Assembly: GCF_002741055.1 (NCBI RefSeq)
Contig: NZ_CP016809.1
Span: 5,558,501 to 5,622,500 of the forward strand
Length of the DNA stretch: 64,000 nucleotides
Source of the DNA: Paenibacillus ihbetae
GTDB lineage: Bacteria > Bacillota > Bacilli > Paenibacillales > Paenibacillaceae
Reading direction: 5' to 3'
Shown: positions 45,457 through 54,960 of the stretch, one piece after another
Layout of the letters: the number at the start of each line of letters is the position of its first letter
How positions within the stretch are numbered: the first letter of the stretch is position 1
Notes under the pieces: generated by a model
Told to the model about the DNA's origin: nothing
What the model saw: only the letters and a program-made list of their open reading frames with translations
The model's database searches: none
Made by a program: the position numbers and the translations under genes

Positions 45457-46518
45457 TTGTCAGATCGTCGTGCTGCGCTTGAAATGGCGCTTCGTCAGAT
45501 AGAGAAACAGTTCGGAAAAGGTTCCATCATGAAATTGGGTGAATCCACCCATATGCAGGTAGAGATTGTGCCTAGCGGATCGCTGGCATTGGATATAGCA
45601 CTTGGAACCGGCGGATTGCCTAGAGGCCGGATTATTGAAGTATATGGACCGGAATCCTCCGGTAAAACGACGGTAGCGCTCCATGCGATTGCCGAGGTTC
45701 AGAAGACTGGCGGACAAGCTGCGTTCATCGATGCCGAGCACGCGCTGGATCCATCCTATGCAAGCAAATTGGGCGTTAACATCGATGAACTCCTGCTTTC
45801 CCAGCCGGATACGGGTGAGCAAGCGCTTGAAATTGCTGAAGCTTTGGTGCGCAGCGGCGCTGTGGATATCATTGTTATCGACTCGGTCGCAGCGCTTGTG
45901 CCGAAGGCCGAGATTGAAGGCGACATGGGAGACTCCCATGTGGGTCTGCAGGCTCGTCTGATGTCCCAGGCTCTGCGTAAATTGTCCGGCGCGATCAACA
46001 AGTCCAAAACGATCGCGATCTTTATTAACCAGCTTCGTGAGAAGGTCGGCGTTATGTTCGGTAACCCTGAGACGACTCCGGGCGGCCGTGCCCTGAAGTT
46101 CTACTCCACCGTGCGTTTGGATGTACGCCGTGTAGAGAGCATTAAGATGGGGAATGACGTCGTAGGTAACCGCACACGGATTAAAGTGGTTAAGAACAAG
46201 GTTGCGCCGCCGTTCAAGCAAGCCGAGCTTGACATTATGTATGGTGAGGGCATCTCCAGAGAGGGAAGCTTGATCGATATCGGTACTGAGCTTGACATTG
46301 TGGATAAGAGCGGTGCTTGGTATTCCTTTGGCGGGGATCGTCTTGGCCAGGGACGTGAGAATGCGAAGCAATTCCTGAAGGAGCATCCGGAAGTGGCGAA
46401 TGTGATCGAGAACAAGATCCGGGAAGCAAGCAACCTGACCACGATTGTTCCTGAACAGAGCGCAAGCGAGAAGGAGCAAGAGGAGCTGGAAGAGCAAGAT
46501 CTATTTAAAGTGGAATAA
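45457..46518 (+). CDS. recA: recombinase RecA
   Basis: ATP-dependent strand exchange and coprotease for LexA cleavage. 353 residues; Walker A GPESSGKT at 64-71, the conserved N-terminus [19 protein letters not shown] and a C-terminal acidic tail. A TTG at 45457 (11 bases after AAGGG) gives the usual family start; GTG at 45448 is too close to that site but cannot be excluded. The LexA box upstream indicates SOS control. Followed by a terminator, then recX. Confidence 0.98.
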   Translation: MSDRRAALEMALRQIEKQFGKGSIMKLGESTHMQVEIVPSGSLALDIALGTGGLPRGRIIEVYGPESSGKTTVALHAIAEVQKTGGQAAFIDAEHALDPSYASKLGVNIDELLLSQPDTGEQALEIAEALVRSGAVDIIVIDSVAALVPKAEIEGDMGDSHVGLQARLMSQALRKLSGAINKSKTIAIFINQLREKVGVMFGNPETTPGGRALKFYSTVRLDVRRVESIKMGNDVVGNRTRIKVVKNKVAPPFKQAELDIMYGEGISREGSLIDIGTELDIVDKSGAWYSFGGDRLGQGRENAKQFLKEHPEVANVIENKIREASNLTTIVPEQSASEKEQEELEEQDLFKVE

Positions 46519-46542
46519 TGCCCAGCTATTTCTGATAGTGCT

Positions 46543-46586
46543 AGGACCGTCCGGTGTTGAAAAGAACGCCTGGACGGTCTTCTTTG
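46543..46586 (+). terminator. recA terminator
   Basis: GACCGTCC and flanking GTT pair with AAC and GGACGGTC, followed by TTCTTTGC. Read-through could supply recX. Confidence 0.75.
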
Positions 46587-46664
46587 CATTATCATAGCGG
46601 AGCGTTAAGTTAAAGTCATCCAAGGTTAAGAGTTGTAGAAGCTGGTGAGCGATAAGGAGAAGCT

Positions 46665-47396
46665 ATGAGTGAAAATCGTGATATAACCGAAGAAGCTCCT
46701 TCAGGAATCGAGCATTTTCCGAATCAGGAGGATCTGGTGATCTCGTCCGTGGAGAAGCTGCGTAAGCCTAAAGGACGTTATAAAATATCGTTCGGCCCTT
46801 ATGTGATGACGGTTCATGAAGACGTGATGCTGAAATACCGGATGCTGAAGGGGAGCAGCTTCCGCAAGGAGGAGCTTCAGGATATCGTAGTCGCGGATGA
46901 TAGGCAGCGAGCCTACGTGGAGGCTCTGAACTACCTGTCACGAAAGCCTCGAACATCGCAGGAAATCGTGCAGCGTCTCCAGCAGAAGGGCGTGGATCCG
47001 GTTAGCACCGAGGTGACCCTCCGTCGGCTTGAGGCCGAAAAGCTGATCGATGACGCATTATATGCGAGAATGTGGGCGGAGCAGCGGATGACAGGACATA
47101 AGAAGGGCCGATTGTGGGTTAAGCAGGAGCTGAGGCAGAAAGGAATCCGGACCGACCTGATTACGGAGGCATTGAGCGAGGTAAGCCCTGAGGAGGAGCT
47201 GGAAAGCGCGCTTGTGGTTGCCAGAAAGAAGTGGCAGCAGACGAAGGGCGAGCTGCTGGATCGCAAGCGGAAGACGGGAGCGTATTTAATGCGGCGCGGC
47301 TTCAGTGGGGAACAGGCGAGGCAGGTGCTAAGGCGTCTAATGGAAGAGGAGCAGGAGTATGGAGCGGACGACCAGGAACTGGAAGAATTTGAATGA
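46665..47396 (+). CDS. recX: regulatory protein RecX
   Basis: Modulator of RecA filaments. 243 residues, all-helical repeats: RAYVEALNYLSRKPRTSQEI starts the first three-helix repeat near residue 82, and LIDDALYARMWAEQR the second. The N-terminal 60 residues carry an extension rich in Glu. GATAAGGAG precedes the ATG. In B. subtilis recX is not next to recA; here the adjacency fits co-regulation, as in many other bacteria. Confidence 0.92.
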   Translation: MSENRDITEEAPSGIEHFPNQEDLVISSVEKLRKPKGRYKISFGPYVMTVHEDVMLKYRMLKGSSFRKEELQDIVVADDRQRAYVEALNYLSRKPRTSQEIVQRLQQKGVDPVSTEVTLRRLEAEKLIDDALYARMWAEQRMTGHKKGRLWVKQELRQKGIRTDLITEALSEVSPEEELESALVVARKKWQQTKGELLDRKRKTGAYLMRRGFSGEQARQVLRRLMEEEQEYGADDQELEEFE

Positions 47397-47749
47397 AATG
47401 AACAAAAGTCGCTGACTTCTGCATAGATATTGGCACTCGTGACTGAAACTGACGTTTACCCATTGCTTTCCCTTGACAATATCTTTTTATAAATAATAAA
47501 ATAAACATGAATCTTTTTTAAATTAGCAGCCTTTTTCCTTCCAAAAAAGTGACTACTTTGTGAAAGATTCATTTTATCGCCAATTCATAGTGAAATGAAT
47601 TCCGCTGGGATTCAAGCGGGATATGCGGGCAACCAGATGCACGCAGCATGGACGGCAGGCAGCTGCCGGAATTTTATGTATGAATGAGTAACTGACAATT
47701 GCACATTTCCCAAGGAATGCCTTGGAGGAACCAACGAGGAGGTGATCAG
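47397..47749. promoter_or_regulatory. recX-rny intergenic with sigma-A promoter and leader hairpin
   Basis: About 350 bases without a gene. It holds a promoter (TTGACA 47473-47478, 18 bases, TAAAAT 47497-47502) in a very AT-rich tract, then a leader of about 240 bases for rny. Near its end CCAAGG-AATG-CCTTGG (47710-47725) forms a perfect 6-bp hairpin just before the rny ribosome-binding site. No clear terminator for recX was found. Confidence 0.6.
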
Positions 47750-49294
47750 ATGCTTGAGACATGGATCTGGATCATAATCGTTCTCGTTGTAGCCGCTATA
47801 TTCTTTGGGTTCGGTTATTTTATTCGCAAATCCCTTGCAGAAGCTAAAATTTCGAGTGCCGAGCACGCCGCTTTGCAGATTATTGAAAGTGCAAAGAAGG
47901 AAGCTGAGGCATTGAAGAAAGAAACGGTTCTTGAAGCTAAGGACGAAGTCCATAGAATCAGAGCCGAAGCTGAAAAAGACACTCGTGAGCGCCGTAACGA
48001 AATACAACGGCAGGAGCGTAGATTGTTGCAAAAGGAAGAGTCGCTGGATAAAAAAATAGAATCTTTGGAACGTAAAGAAGAACAGGTGGCGAACAAAGAG
48101 AAACGAATTGAAGAGACCCAGCAGCAAATCGATGCGATTTACAAGAAGCAAACAACGGAACTGGAGCGCATCTCCAACCTGACGATGGAGGATGCTCGCA
48201 GCATTATCCTCAGCAATGTAGAGCAGGAGGTTCGTCACGAAACCGCTCAAATGATCAAAGAGATCGAGCAGCAGGCGAAGGAAGAGGCCGACAAGAAGTC
48301 ACGCGAGATCATTACGCTGGCGATTCAGCGCTGTGCGGCTGATCATGTGGCCGAAACGACGGTATCTGTAGTTACGCTGCCGAACGAAGAGATGAAGGGC
48401 CGGATCATCGGACGTGAAGGCCGGAATATCCGTGCGCTTGAGACCCTCACAGGGATTGACCTTATTATCGATGATACGCCGGAAGCTGTTATACTGTCCG
48501 GATTTGATCCCATTCGCCGCGAGATTGCACGAACAGCGCTTGAGAAGCTGGTGGCGGACGGTCGGATTCATCCGGCTCGTATCGAGGAAATGGTGGAGAA
48601 ATCCCGTAAGGAAGTTGACGAACGTATCCGCGAGTATGGAGAACAAGCAACCTTTGAGGTTGGCGTACACGGTCTGCACCCGGATTTGATCAAAATTTTG
48701 GGACGACTGAAGTTCCGTACAAGCTACGGGCAAAACGTGCTGAAGCATTCCATGGAAGTCGCCTATTTGGCTGGCCTGATGGCTGGCGAATTGGGCGAAG
48801 ACATCGTTCTTGCGAAGCGGGCAGGGCTGTTGCATGACATCGGTAAAGCGCTGGATCATGAAGTGGAAGGTTCACATGTTGAAATTGGCGTGGAGCTGGC
48901 GAAGAAGTATAAAGAACATCCGGTGGTTATCAACAGTATTGCCTCTCACCACGGGGATTGCGAAGCAACTTCCGTGATTGCGATGCTGGTAGGTGCTGCT
49001 GACGCATTGTCCGCGGCTAGACCGGGAGCACGCCGAGAGACGCTGGAGACGTACATCAGACGCCTTGAGAAGCTCGAAGAGATTTCCGAATCGTTTGAAG
49101 GCGTGGAGAAATCCTATGCGATTCAAGCGGGGCGTGAAGTTCGCGTCATGGTGCAACCTGACAAGATCGACGATGCCGAAGCATTCCGCTTGGCGCGCGA
49201 CATCACCAAGACGATTGAGAATGAACTGGATTACCCAGGTCATATCAAGGTCACCGTGATCCGGGAAACCCGAGCGGTGGATTACGCGAAATAA
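47750..49294 (+). CDS. rny: ribonuclease Y
   Basis: Membrane-anchored endoribonuclease that starts bulk mRNA decay. 514 residues: one N-terminal transmembrane helix (about 4-26), a long coiled coil (about 30-180), a KH domain ([15 protein letters not shown] near 215-230) and an HD domain with His362-Asp363 in [11 protein letters not shown]. The ATG at 47750 follows GAGGAGGTGATCAG; the upstream in-frame ATG at 47699 lies in the leader hairpin region. Order recA...rny-ymdB-spoVS equals B. subtilis. Confidence 0.97.
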   Translation: MLETWIWIIIVLVVAAIFFGFGYFIRKSLAEAKISSAEHAALQIIESAKKEAEALKKETVLEAKDEVHRIRAEAEKDTRERRNEIQRQERRLLQKEESLDKKIESLERKEEQVANKEKRIEETQQQIDAIYKKQTTELERISNLTMEDARSIILSNVEQEVRHETAQMIKEIEQQAKEEADKKSREIITLAIQRCAADHVAETTVSVVTLPNEEMKGRIIGREGRNIRALETLTGIDLIIDDTPEAVILSGFDPIRREIARTALEKLVADGRIHPARIEEMVEKSRKEVDERIREYGEQATFEVGVHGLHPDLIKILGRLKFRTSYGQNVLKHSMEVAYLAGLMAGELGEDIVLAKRAGLLHDIGKALDHEVEGSHVEIGVELAKKYKEHPVVINSIASHHGDCEATSVIAMLVGAADALSAARPGARRETLETYIRRLEKLEEISESFEGVEKSYAIQAGREVRVMVQPDKIDDAEAFRLARDITKTIENELDYPGHIKVTVIRETRAVDYAK

Positions 49295-49308
49295 TGCATC
49301 GAATTTAG

Positions 49309-49337
49309 AAAGTGGCCGCTATAACGGCCACTTTTTA
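49309..49337 (+). terminator. rny terminator
   Basis: AAAGTGGCCG pairs perfectly with CGGCCACTTT around CTATAA, followed by T. Confidence 0.9.
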
Positions 49338-49409
49338 TCTTTACAGAAGAAATGAACGTAATGGAAAAGGAAGCCAATATTCAAATTAGTAACGCTTCCT
49401 GTTAGAGGA

Positions 49410-50213
49410 GTGATTGACATCAACGTCTTATTTATCGGAGATATCGTTGGCAGCACGGGGCGAAAAGCGTTGAAAGCATCCCTGACGGAACTGAAGTCGA
49501 AGTACAATCCGCATATCATCATTGCTAACGGCGAGAATGCGGCGTCAGGGCGGGGAATCACCTCGGCCATCGCAAACGAGTTTTTCAATTGGGGCATTCA
49601 CGGCATTACGATGGGTAACCATACGTGGGACAACAAGGACATTTTTGAATTCATTGACGATGAGCCGCGTTTGGTTCGGCCGGCGAATTTTCCATCGGGA
49701 ACTCCAGGACAAGGACATGCGGTGATCAAAGCCAACGGCAAGCAGCTGGCGATCGTGAACCTTCAAGGCCGGACGTTTCTGCCGGCGATCGACTGCCCCT
49801 TCCGGGCGGCCGATGAGATCGTGGACGGGCTGCGTCAGCAGGTGAAGTGCATTCTCGTCGATTTTCACGCCGAAGCTACTTCGGAGAAAATAGCCATGGG
49901 CTGGCATATGGACGGACGGGCTTCCATGGTCGTCGGTACCCATACGCATGTACAGAGCAATGACGACACGATTCTGCCTGGCGGAACGGCTTATATCACG
50001 GATACCGGTATGGTCGGCTCCAAAGAAGGAATCCTCGGCATGCAGCGCGAGGCGGTGCTGTACAAATTTAAAACCCAGCTCCCTGCCCGTTTCCAGGTGG
50101 ATGAAGGGAAATGGCAGTTCCATGCCGTCTTCGCCGAGCTGGACGAAGCGAGCGGCAAAGCGCGCAGGATTGAAAAAATCCGCATGTACGAAGATGAATG
50201 GCGAATGGATTAA
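49410..50213 (+). CDS. ymdB: YmdB-family metallophosphoesterase
   Basis: Phosphodiesterase acting on cyclic nucleotides in B. subtilis, where it affects biofilm formation and motility. 267 residues; metal ligands are visible in FIGDIVGSTGR (Asp near residue 10), NGENAA, GNHTWDN and GTHTHVQ. The start is unusual: the GTG at 49410 overlaps its only ribosome-binding sequence (AGAGGAG 49404-49410), and the next in-frame codons that sit at proper distance are ATT (49413) and ATC (49419). Lies between rny and spoVS as in B. subtilis. Confidence 0.93.
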   Translation: MIDINVLFIGDIVGSTGRKALKASLTELKSKYNPHIIIANGENAASGRGITSAIANEFFNWGIHGITMGNHTWDNKDIFEFIDDEPRLVRPANFPSGTPGQGHAVIKANGKQLAIVNLQGRTFLPAIDCPFRAADEIVDGLRQQVKCILVDFHAEATSEKIAMGWHMDGRASMVVGTHTHVQSNDDTILPGGTAYITDTGMVGSKEGILGMQREAVLYKFKTQLPARFQVDEGKWQFHAVFAELDEASGKARRIEKIRMYEDEWRMD

Positions 50214-50261
50214 AAGCGGCGAAATCCGTTTAATGAAAAATAGGAACGAATGGCAAAAAGC

Positions 50262-50286
50262 AGGAATTTTTTCCCCTCTCACGAAT
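50262..50286 (+). promoter_or_regulatory. sigma-H-type promoter for spoVS
   Basis: AGGAATT (50262-50268) and GAAT (50283-50286) at the spacing of sigma-H promoters (AGGAWWW ... GAAT). spoVS is sigma-H dependent in B. subtilis. Confidence 0.65.
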
Positions 50287-50343
50287 AACATCTAGTAAGC
50301 GGAAGCAAACCATCACTCAACATTCCCAGGGGAGGTACTTACC

Positions 50344-50604
50344 ATGGAAGTATTAAAAGTTTCAGCAAAATCCAATCCCAATTCGGTTGCAGGGGCGCTA
50401 GCTGGAGTTCTTCGGGAACGTGGGGGAGCAGAGCTGCAGGCGATAGGGGCGGGAGCACTGAACCAGGCCATTAAAGCTGTTGCGATTGCCCGGGGATTTG
50501 TAGCACCTAGCGGGGTGGATTTGATCTGTATCCCTGCTTTTACGGATATTGTGATTGATGGCGAAGACCGAACGGCAATTAAATTAATTGTGGAGCCTAG
50601 ATAG
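50344..50604 (+). CDS. spoVS: stage V sporulation protein S
   Basis: 86-residue Alba-like protein required for later sporulation stages and affecting coat and cortex formation. Essentially identical in length and pattern to the family (EVLKVSAKSNPNSVAGALAG, then GAGALNQAIKAVAIARGF). GGGGAGGT precedes the ATG. Its own sigma-H promoter and terminator flank it. Confidence 0.98.
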   Translation: MEVLKVSAKSNPNSVAGALAGVLRERGGAELQAIGAGALNQAIKAVAIARGFVAPSGVDLICIPAFTDIVIDGEDRTAIKLIVEPR

Positions 50605-50621
50605 AGTTTGATGTGAGGTAT

Positions 50622-50658
50622 AGCCTGTTTACCCTTTATCCGAGTAAACAGGCTTTTT
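50622..50658 (+). terminator. spoVS terminator
   Basis: AGCCTGTTTAC pairs perfectly with GTAAACAGGCT around CCTTTATCCGA, followed by TTTT. Confidence 0.92.
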
Positions 50659-50696
50659 GCTGTGCCCAGGCCCTGAAGGGAGAGGTTTTAGCTGCT

Positions 50697-51665
50697 ATGC
50701 AGACGGTTGATTTTCACTGTGACGCTTTAAGCAAATTATGGGAGGCTTCCAAAGCCTCCTTTAAGGATGATCCAAGGCTGGATGTCAGCTTGGAGCGAAT
50801 GATTCAGGGTCATGTTGATCTCCAGGTGTTTGCCGTATTCGTATCGGAACAGTACGGCCGGCCGTCGTTTGAACGGGTGCTCGCGCAGATTGAAGTGTTT
50901 CGAAGACGTCTTGCGGAACCGGAATTCGTGAAGCCGCTGCTCTGGAAGGAGCAGGTTCAGGCGATTAGGGAAGACAGCGGAAGGCATCGTTACGGCCTGC
51001 TGTCGCTCGAGGGCGTTGACGGCCTGGAAGGGAATCTCCACTATGTGAGGCTTTGTTATGAAATGGGCGTGCGCTGCATGGGGATAACCTGGAATTATGC
51101 CAATTGGGCGGCGGATGGAGCGATGGAGGCCCGAAACGGCGGTTTTACGGAGCGGGGGCGCGAGCTGGTGAGGCTGTGCAATGAGATCGGCATGGTGCTG
51201 GACGTGTCCCATTTGTCCGAGGCAGGCTTCTGGGAGCTGATGGAGCTGACGGGCCGTCCCGTCATCGCTTCCCATTCGAACGCCTACACCATCTGTCCTC
51301 ATCCGCGTAATTTACGGGACGATCAGATTCGAGCGCTTGTTGCCTTGGACGGGCGAATTGGAATAACGTTCGTGCCATGGTTCATACGGAGCGATGGGCA
51401 GGGAGTGAAGCCGGAGGATCTGCTGCCGCATATCGAGAAGGTGTGCGAGCTTGGCGGAGCAAAGCATTTGATGTTCGGCTCGGATTTCGACGGGATTGAC
51501 CGTTGGGTTGAGGGACTGGCGCATCCCGGGCACTATCCGGCCTTGCAAGAGCTTCTGCTGAAACATTACCCGGAAGATGTGGTGCAAGGATGGATGGCGG
51601 GCAATGCGCTCCGGTTCCTGGATAACAACCTGCCATCGCAAACGGATAATAATTTGTCATATTAA
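50697..51665 (+). CDS. M19-family membrane dipeptidase
   Basis: Zinc dipeptidase of the renal dipeptidase fold. 322 residues; metal ligands in DFHCDAL (near residue 5-9), a Glu in SLEGVDGL, His in ASHSNAY and Asp in FGSDFDGI. The ATG at 50697 follows GGGAGAGG; the frame is open back to 50613 but that part spans the spoVS terminator. No signal peptide. In B. subtilis tdh-kbl hold this place. Substrates (D/L dipeptides) are not predictable. Confidence 0.9.
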   Translation: MQTVDFHCDALSKLWEASKASFKDDPRLDVSLERMIQGHVDLQVFAVFVSEQYGRPSFERVLAQIEVFRRRLAEPEFVKPLLWKEQVQAIREDSGRHRYGLLSLEGVDGLEGNLHYVRLCYEMGVRCMGITWNYANWAADGAMEARNGGFTERGRELVRLCNEIGMVLDVSHLSEAGFWELMELTGRPVIASHSNAYTICPHPRNLRDDQIRALVALDGRIGITFVPWFIRSDGQGVKPEDLLPHIEKVCELGGAKHLMFGSDFDGIDRWVEGLAHPGHYPALQELLLKHYPEDVVQGWMAGNALRFLDNNLPSQTDNNLSY

Positions 51666-51740
51666 AAAAGCAGCATCAAAGCTGTTCCGTATCATAAAAC
51701 TTTGACAATCTTGTAGCAACCATGCAAATCCATGCGAAGC

Positions 51741-51775
51741 GGGAGCCGGTAAACGAGCGGTTCCCTTTTTATTTT
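51741..51775 (+). terminator. dipeptidase gene terminator
   Basis: GGGAGCCG pairs with CGGTTCCC (one G-T) around GTAAACGAG, then TTTTTATTTTT. Confidence 0.88.
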
Positions 51776-51841
51776 TGGGTAATAGAGAGTATAATAGACA
51801 ATGGCATGTACAGCATATAGAGAAAACAAGGAGTGAGTCAG

Positions 51842-52414
51842 ATGAGTAAAACTGTACCTGTGGGTGTTTCCGCCCGCCATATTCATTTAACGCAAGAGCA
51901 TATCGAGGCCTTGTTCGGCCCTGGATATCAATTGACCGAAATGAAGCCATTGTCCCAGCCAGGACAATTCGCAGCGAATGAAACGGTTGCTGTGATTGGT
52001 ACGAAGGGACAATTTGATAAAGTGAGAATTTTGGGACCTGCCCGTCCTGCGACCCAGCTTGAAATTTCGCGCACCGATTCCTTTGCGATCGGCGTGAAGG
52101 CCCCTGTCCGCGAATCCGGCAACATCGCCGGCACGCCGGGCATTACGATTAAGGGCCCTGCGGGGGAAGTCACCGTGGATGAAGGGGTTATCGTTGCAGC
52201 CCGTCATATCCACTTCCATACCTCCGATGCGGAAAAATGGGGCATCAAGGATAAGGATTTGCTGAAGGTGCGCCTGGGTGGAGAACGCGGATTGGTTCTG
52301 GAAAATGTCATCGCCCGCGTATCCGACAACTTTGCGCTGGATATGCACATCGACACGGATGAAGCGAATGCAGCCGGTTCAAAAACAGGCGATACCGCCG
52401 AGATTATAGACTAA
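51842..52414 (+). CDS. pduL: phosphate propanoyltransferase, PduL-type
   Basis: Interconverts acyl-CoA and acyl phosphate (propionyl- or acetyl-CoA). 190 residues with the two PduL barrels and the zinc-binding histidines in SARHIHLT (near residue 11-15) and AARHIHFH (near 119-123). The start is at 51842 with AAGGAG upstream. No microcompartment shell genes are around and no encapsulation helix is obvious, so it probably works free in the cytosol as a phosphotransacylase. A -10 TATAAT lies at 51790-51795. Confidence 0.92.
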   Translation: MSKTVPVGVSARHIHLTQEHIEALFGPGYQLTEMKPLSQPGQFAANETVAVIGTKGQFDKVRILGPARPATQLEISRTDSFAIGVKAPVRESGNIAGTPGITIKGPAGEVTVDEGVIVAARHIHFHTSDAEKWGIKDKDLLKVRLGGERGLVLENVIARVSDNFALDMHIDTDEANAAGSKTGDTAEIID

Positions 52415-52435
52415 ATCATACTGTGATAAAGAGTA

Positions 52436-52471
52436 AGCCTGAATCGATGGGAGTCGATTCGGGCTTTTTTA
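52436..52471 (+). terminator. pduL terminator
   Basis: AGCCTGAATCGA pairs with TCGATTCGGGCT (one G-T) around TGGGAG, then TTTTTT. Confidence 0.92.
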
Positions 52472-52526
52472 ACGTTGGCCGGCCATGATCACGGATATTC
52501 CGGTGGTAGCTTCGCTATAAAGATCA

Positions 52527-52535
52527 TGATATAAT
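52527..52535 (+). promoter_or_regulatory. extended -10 promoter for miaB
   Basis: TGA then TATAAT (52530-52535); no clear -35. A leader of about 150 bases follows before miaB. Confidence 0.5.
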
Positions 52536-52691
52536 TTAAAACAGTGCCTATTGAAGTTGTTCCTTACCAGAAGCTATCGGCGGCGCCATTTTCGAAAAAC
52601 GCGGGCTGCCAAGGCTTTGGCGTGAACAGGCAATGATACTGCAGGATAAATTTTAAACCAGAGATATAGCGGATCTAAGGAGTGACCTAGC

Positions 52692-54251
52692 ATGTCCAAG
52701 GAAAGTAAGGACTACTCCAAGTATTTTGATTTTTCTGGCGCAAAGATTCTCTCGGAAGACGAGCATGGCAAGAGAATCCGGATTAACGGCCGGGAAATCA
52801 ATATTCTATCGGAGCCTAATCATAGACAGGAAAAACAGCGCGGCAAAGAGAGCGTGCAGGTATTGTACGATACGGCGCTGCCGGAAGAGTTCAAGCAGCT
52901 TGGCGCGGGCAAGCATTACATCGTCTATACTTACGGCTGCCAGATGAACGAGCACGATTCGGAGACGATCAAGGGACTGCTTGAGCAAATGGGCTATCAG
53001 CCAACGGAAGACCGTAAAGAGGCGGATATCATTCTGCTCAACACCTGCGCAATCCGGGAGAACGCGGAGGATAAGGTGTTCGGCGAGCTTGGCCATTTGA
53101 AGCATCTGAAGACCGAGAAGCCGGATATGCTGCTCGGCGTGTGCGGCTGCATGTCGCAGGAAGAAGCGGTCGTGAACCGAATTCTTCAGAAGCATGGCTT
53201 CGTCGATCTGATCTTCGGCACGCACAATATTCACCGTTTGCCGCATTTGATTCAAGAAGCGCTGTTCAGCAAGGAAATGGTCGTTGAGGTATGGTCGAAG
53301 GAAGGCGATATCGTCGAGAACCTGCCGAAGAAGCGGGAAGGACTGCGCGGCTGGGTTAACATTATGTACGGCTGTGACAAGTTCTGTACATACTGTATTG
53401 TTCCGTATACGCGCGGGAAGGAGCGCAGCCGCCGACCGGAGGACGTGATCGCCGAAGTGCGGGAGCTCGCCCGCCAAGGCTATAAGGAGATAACGCTGCT
53501 TGGTCAGAATGTCAACGCCTACGGCAAGGATTTCACCGATATCCAATACCGGTTCGGCGATCTGATGGACGATATTCGCAAGATCGATATCCCCCGCGTC
53601 CGGTTTACGACGTCCCACCCGAGAGACTTCGACGATCATCTGATCGAGGTGCTCGCCAAGGGCGGCAACCTGGTGGAGCATATCCATCTGCCTGTGCAGT
53701 CCGGCAGCTCGCAGGTGCTGAAGCGGATGAGCCGGAAATATACGCGCGAGAGCTACCTGGAGCTCGTTCGGAAGATCAAACAGGCTATCCCTGATGTCGT
53801 TCTGACGACGGATATCATCGTAGGCTTCCCGGGAGAGACGGATGAGCAGTTCGAGGAAACCTTATCGCTTGTACGCGAGGTTGGGTATGACTCGGCATTT
53901 ACCTTCATTTACTCGCCGCGTGAAGGCACGCCGGCAGCCGTCATGGAAGATAACGTTCCGATGGAGGTTAAGAGCCAAAGGCTGCAGCGCTTAAATGAGG
54001 TTATTAATGAGTTCAGCCGCAAGAGCAATGACCAGCTGCTTGGAGCCACCGTGGAGGTGCTCGTGGAAGGAATCAGCAAAAATAACGATTCCGTGCTGTC
54101 CGGACGCACGCGGAGCAACAAGCTGGTCCATTTCGAAGGTTCCCCTGATCTGATCGGAAGCTTCGTTCAAGTGAAAGTGACCGATACGAAGACCTGGTAT
54201 ATTAAAGGCGATCTCATCGCCGATCCGGTGCCGGCCTCGGATGCTGTATAA
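52692..54251 (+). CDS. miaB: tRNA-2-methylthio-N6-dimethylallyladenosine synthase
   Basis: Radical-SAM methylthiotransferase adding a methylthio group to i6A37 of tRNAs. 519 residues: N-terminal UPF0004 domain with cluster ligands Cys83, Cys119 and Cys153, radical SAM motif Cys228-x3-Cys232-x2-Cys235 (CDKFCTYC) and a C-terminal TRAM domain (about 455-515). An extra N-terminal stretch of about 65 residues is usual in Bacillales. CTAAGGAG precedes the ATG. ricA follows, as in B. subtilis. Confidence 0.97.
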   Translation: MSKESKDYSKYFDFSGAKILSEDEHGKRIRINGREINILSEPNHRQEKQRGKESVQVLYDTALPEEFKQLGAGKHYIVYTYGCQMNEHDSETIKGLLEQMGYQPTEDRKEADIILLNTCAIRENAEDKVFGELGHLKHLKTEKPDMLLGVCGCMSQEEAVVNRILQKHGFVDLIFGTHNIHRLPHLIQEALFSKEMVVEVWSKEGDIVENLPKKREGLRGWVNIMYGCDKFCTYCIVPYTRGKERSRRPEDVIAEVRELARQGYKEITLLGQNVNAYGKDFTDIQYRFGDLMDDIRKIDIPRVRFTTSHPRDFDDHLIEVLAKGGNLVEHIHLPVQSGSSQVLKRMSRKYTRESYLELVRKIKQAIPDVVLTTDIIVGFPGETDEQFEETLSLVREVGYDSAFTFIYSPREGTPAAVMEDNVPMEVKSQRLQRLNEVINEFSRKSNDQLLGATVEVLVEGISKNNDSVLSGRTRSNKLVHFEGSPDLIGSFVQVKVTDTKTWYIKGDLIADPVPASDAV

Positions 54252-54340
54252 GTAATCATGTTATTGTCGATCGCCCGGTTTTCTTAATGGACATACAAAA
54301 TTGGGTTTATATAGATGACAAAGAATTGGAGCGATGAACC

Positions 54341-54790
54341 TTGGCACACGATCATGGTCGTACGAACACATATGGTATGAAGACCTATAATACAAGAGAG
54401 CTAATTATTCGAGACGATATTTTGGCTAAAGCCGGAGAACTGGCCGAGCTGATCTCGACCAGTGAGGAAGTGCAGGTGTTCAAGAAAGCGGAGGAGAAAA
54501 TCCGCAATCATGAGCGCGTTCAAAGCTTGATCAAGACGATCAAGAAGAAGCAGAAGGAAATTGTAGCTTTCGAAACCTTCCAGAACAAGGATATGGTTGC
54601 GAAAATCGAACGCGAGATCGAGGAGCTGCAGGAGGAGATTGACAGCATTCCGCTGGTCGCGGAATTCCAGCAAAGCCAAAGCGATATCAACTATCTGCTT
54701 CAGCTGGTCGTGTCGGTTATTCATGACACCGTATCGGAAAAGGTAAACGTGGAAACCGGGAAAGATACGCCGCCAAGCAGCTGCGGATAA
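54341..54790 (+). CDS. ricA: RicA (YmcA), YlbF-family regulator of competence/biofilm/sporulation
   Basis: In B. subtilis RicA forms a complex with RicF and RicT (YlbF, YaaT) that affects Spo0A phosphorylation and RNase Y-dependent mRNA processing. 149 residues, helical with a long coiled coil (about 55-125) typical of the YlbF/YmcA family. TTG start at 54341 with GGAG nine bases before; the ATG at 54377 would remove a 12-residue N-terminal tail. The C-terminus ends in TPPSSCG; a terminal cysteine is notable because the B. subtilis complex binds Fe-S clusters. rny, its functional partner, is 5 kb upstream. Confidence 0.9.
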   Translation: MAHDHGRTNTYGMKTYNTRELIIRDDILAKAGELAELISTSEEVQVFKKAEEKIRNHERVQSLIKTIKKKQKEIVAFETFQNKDMVAKIEREIEELQEEIDSIPLVAEFQQSQSDINYLLQLVVSVIHDTVSEKVNVETGKDTPPSSCG

Positions 54791-54799
54791 ACCATTGAG

Positions 54800-54827
54800 G
54801 GTGCGGATATGAACTCCGCACCTTTTA
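54800..54827 (+). terminator. ricA terminator
   Basis: GGTGCGGA pairs perfectly with TCCGCACC around TATGAAC, then TTTTATA. Confidence 0.88.
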
Positions 54828-54899
54828 TACGTTAAAGAATCGAAAATGTAGCGGTTGGGGCATAGTAAACCATAAATGCAAATCCCGGCAAGGAAATCC

Positions 54900-54927
54900 T
54901 TGACATCATTCTTATATATGTCATAAT
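54900..54927 (+). promoter_or_regulatory. promoter with overlapping inverted repeat for the NAD salvage genes
   Basis: TTGACA (54900-54905), 16 bases, CATAAT (54922-54927). TGACAT (54901-54906) and ATGTCA (54918-54923) form a perfect 6-base inverted repeat covering both promoter elements, so a bound regulator would block polymerase. The adjacent NrtR-like protein is the obvious candidate. Confidence 0.6.
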
Positions 54928-54960
54928 GAAATTATCAAATTAATATTTATGGTGATGGAT

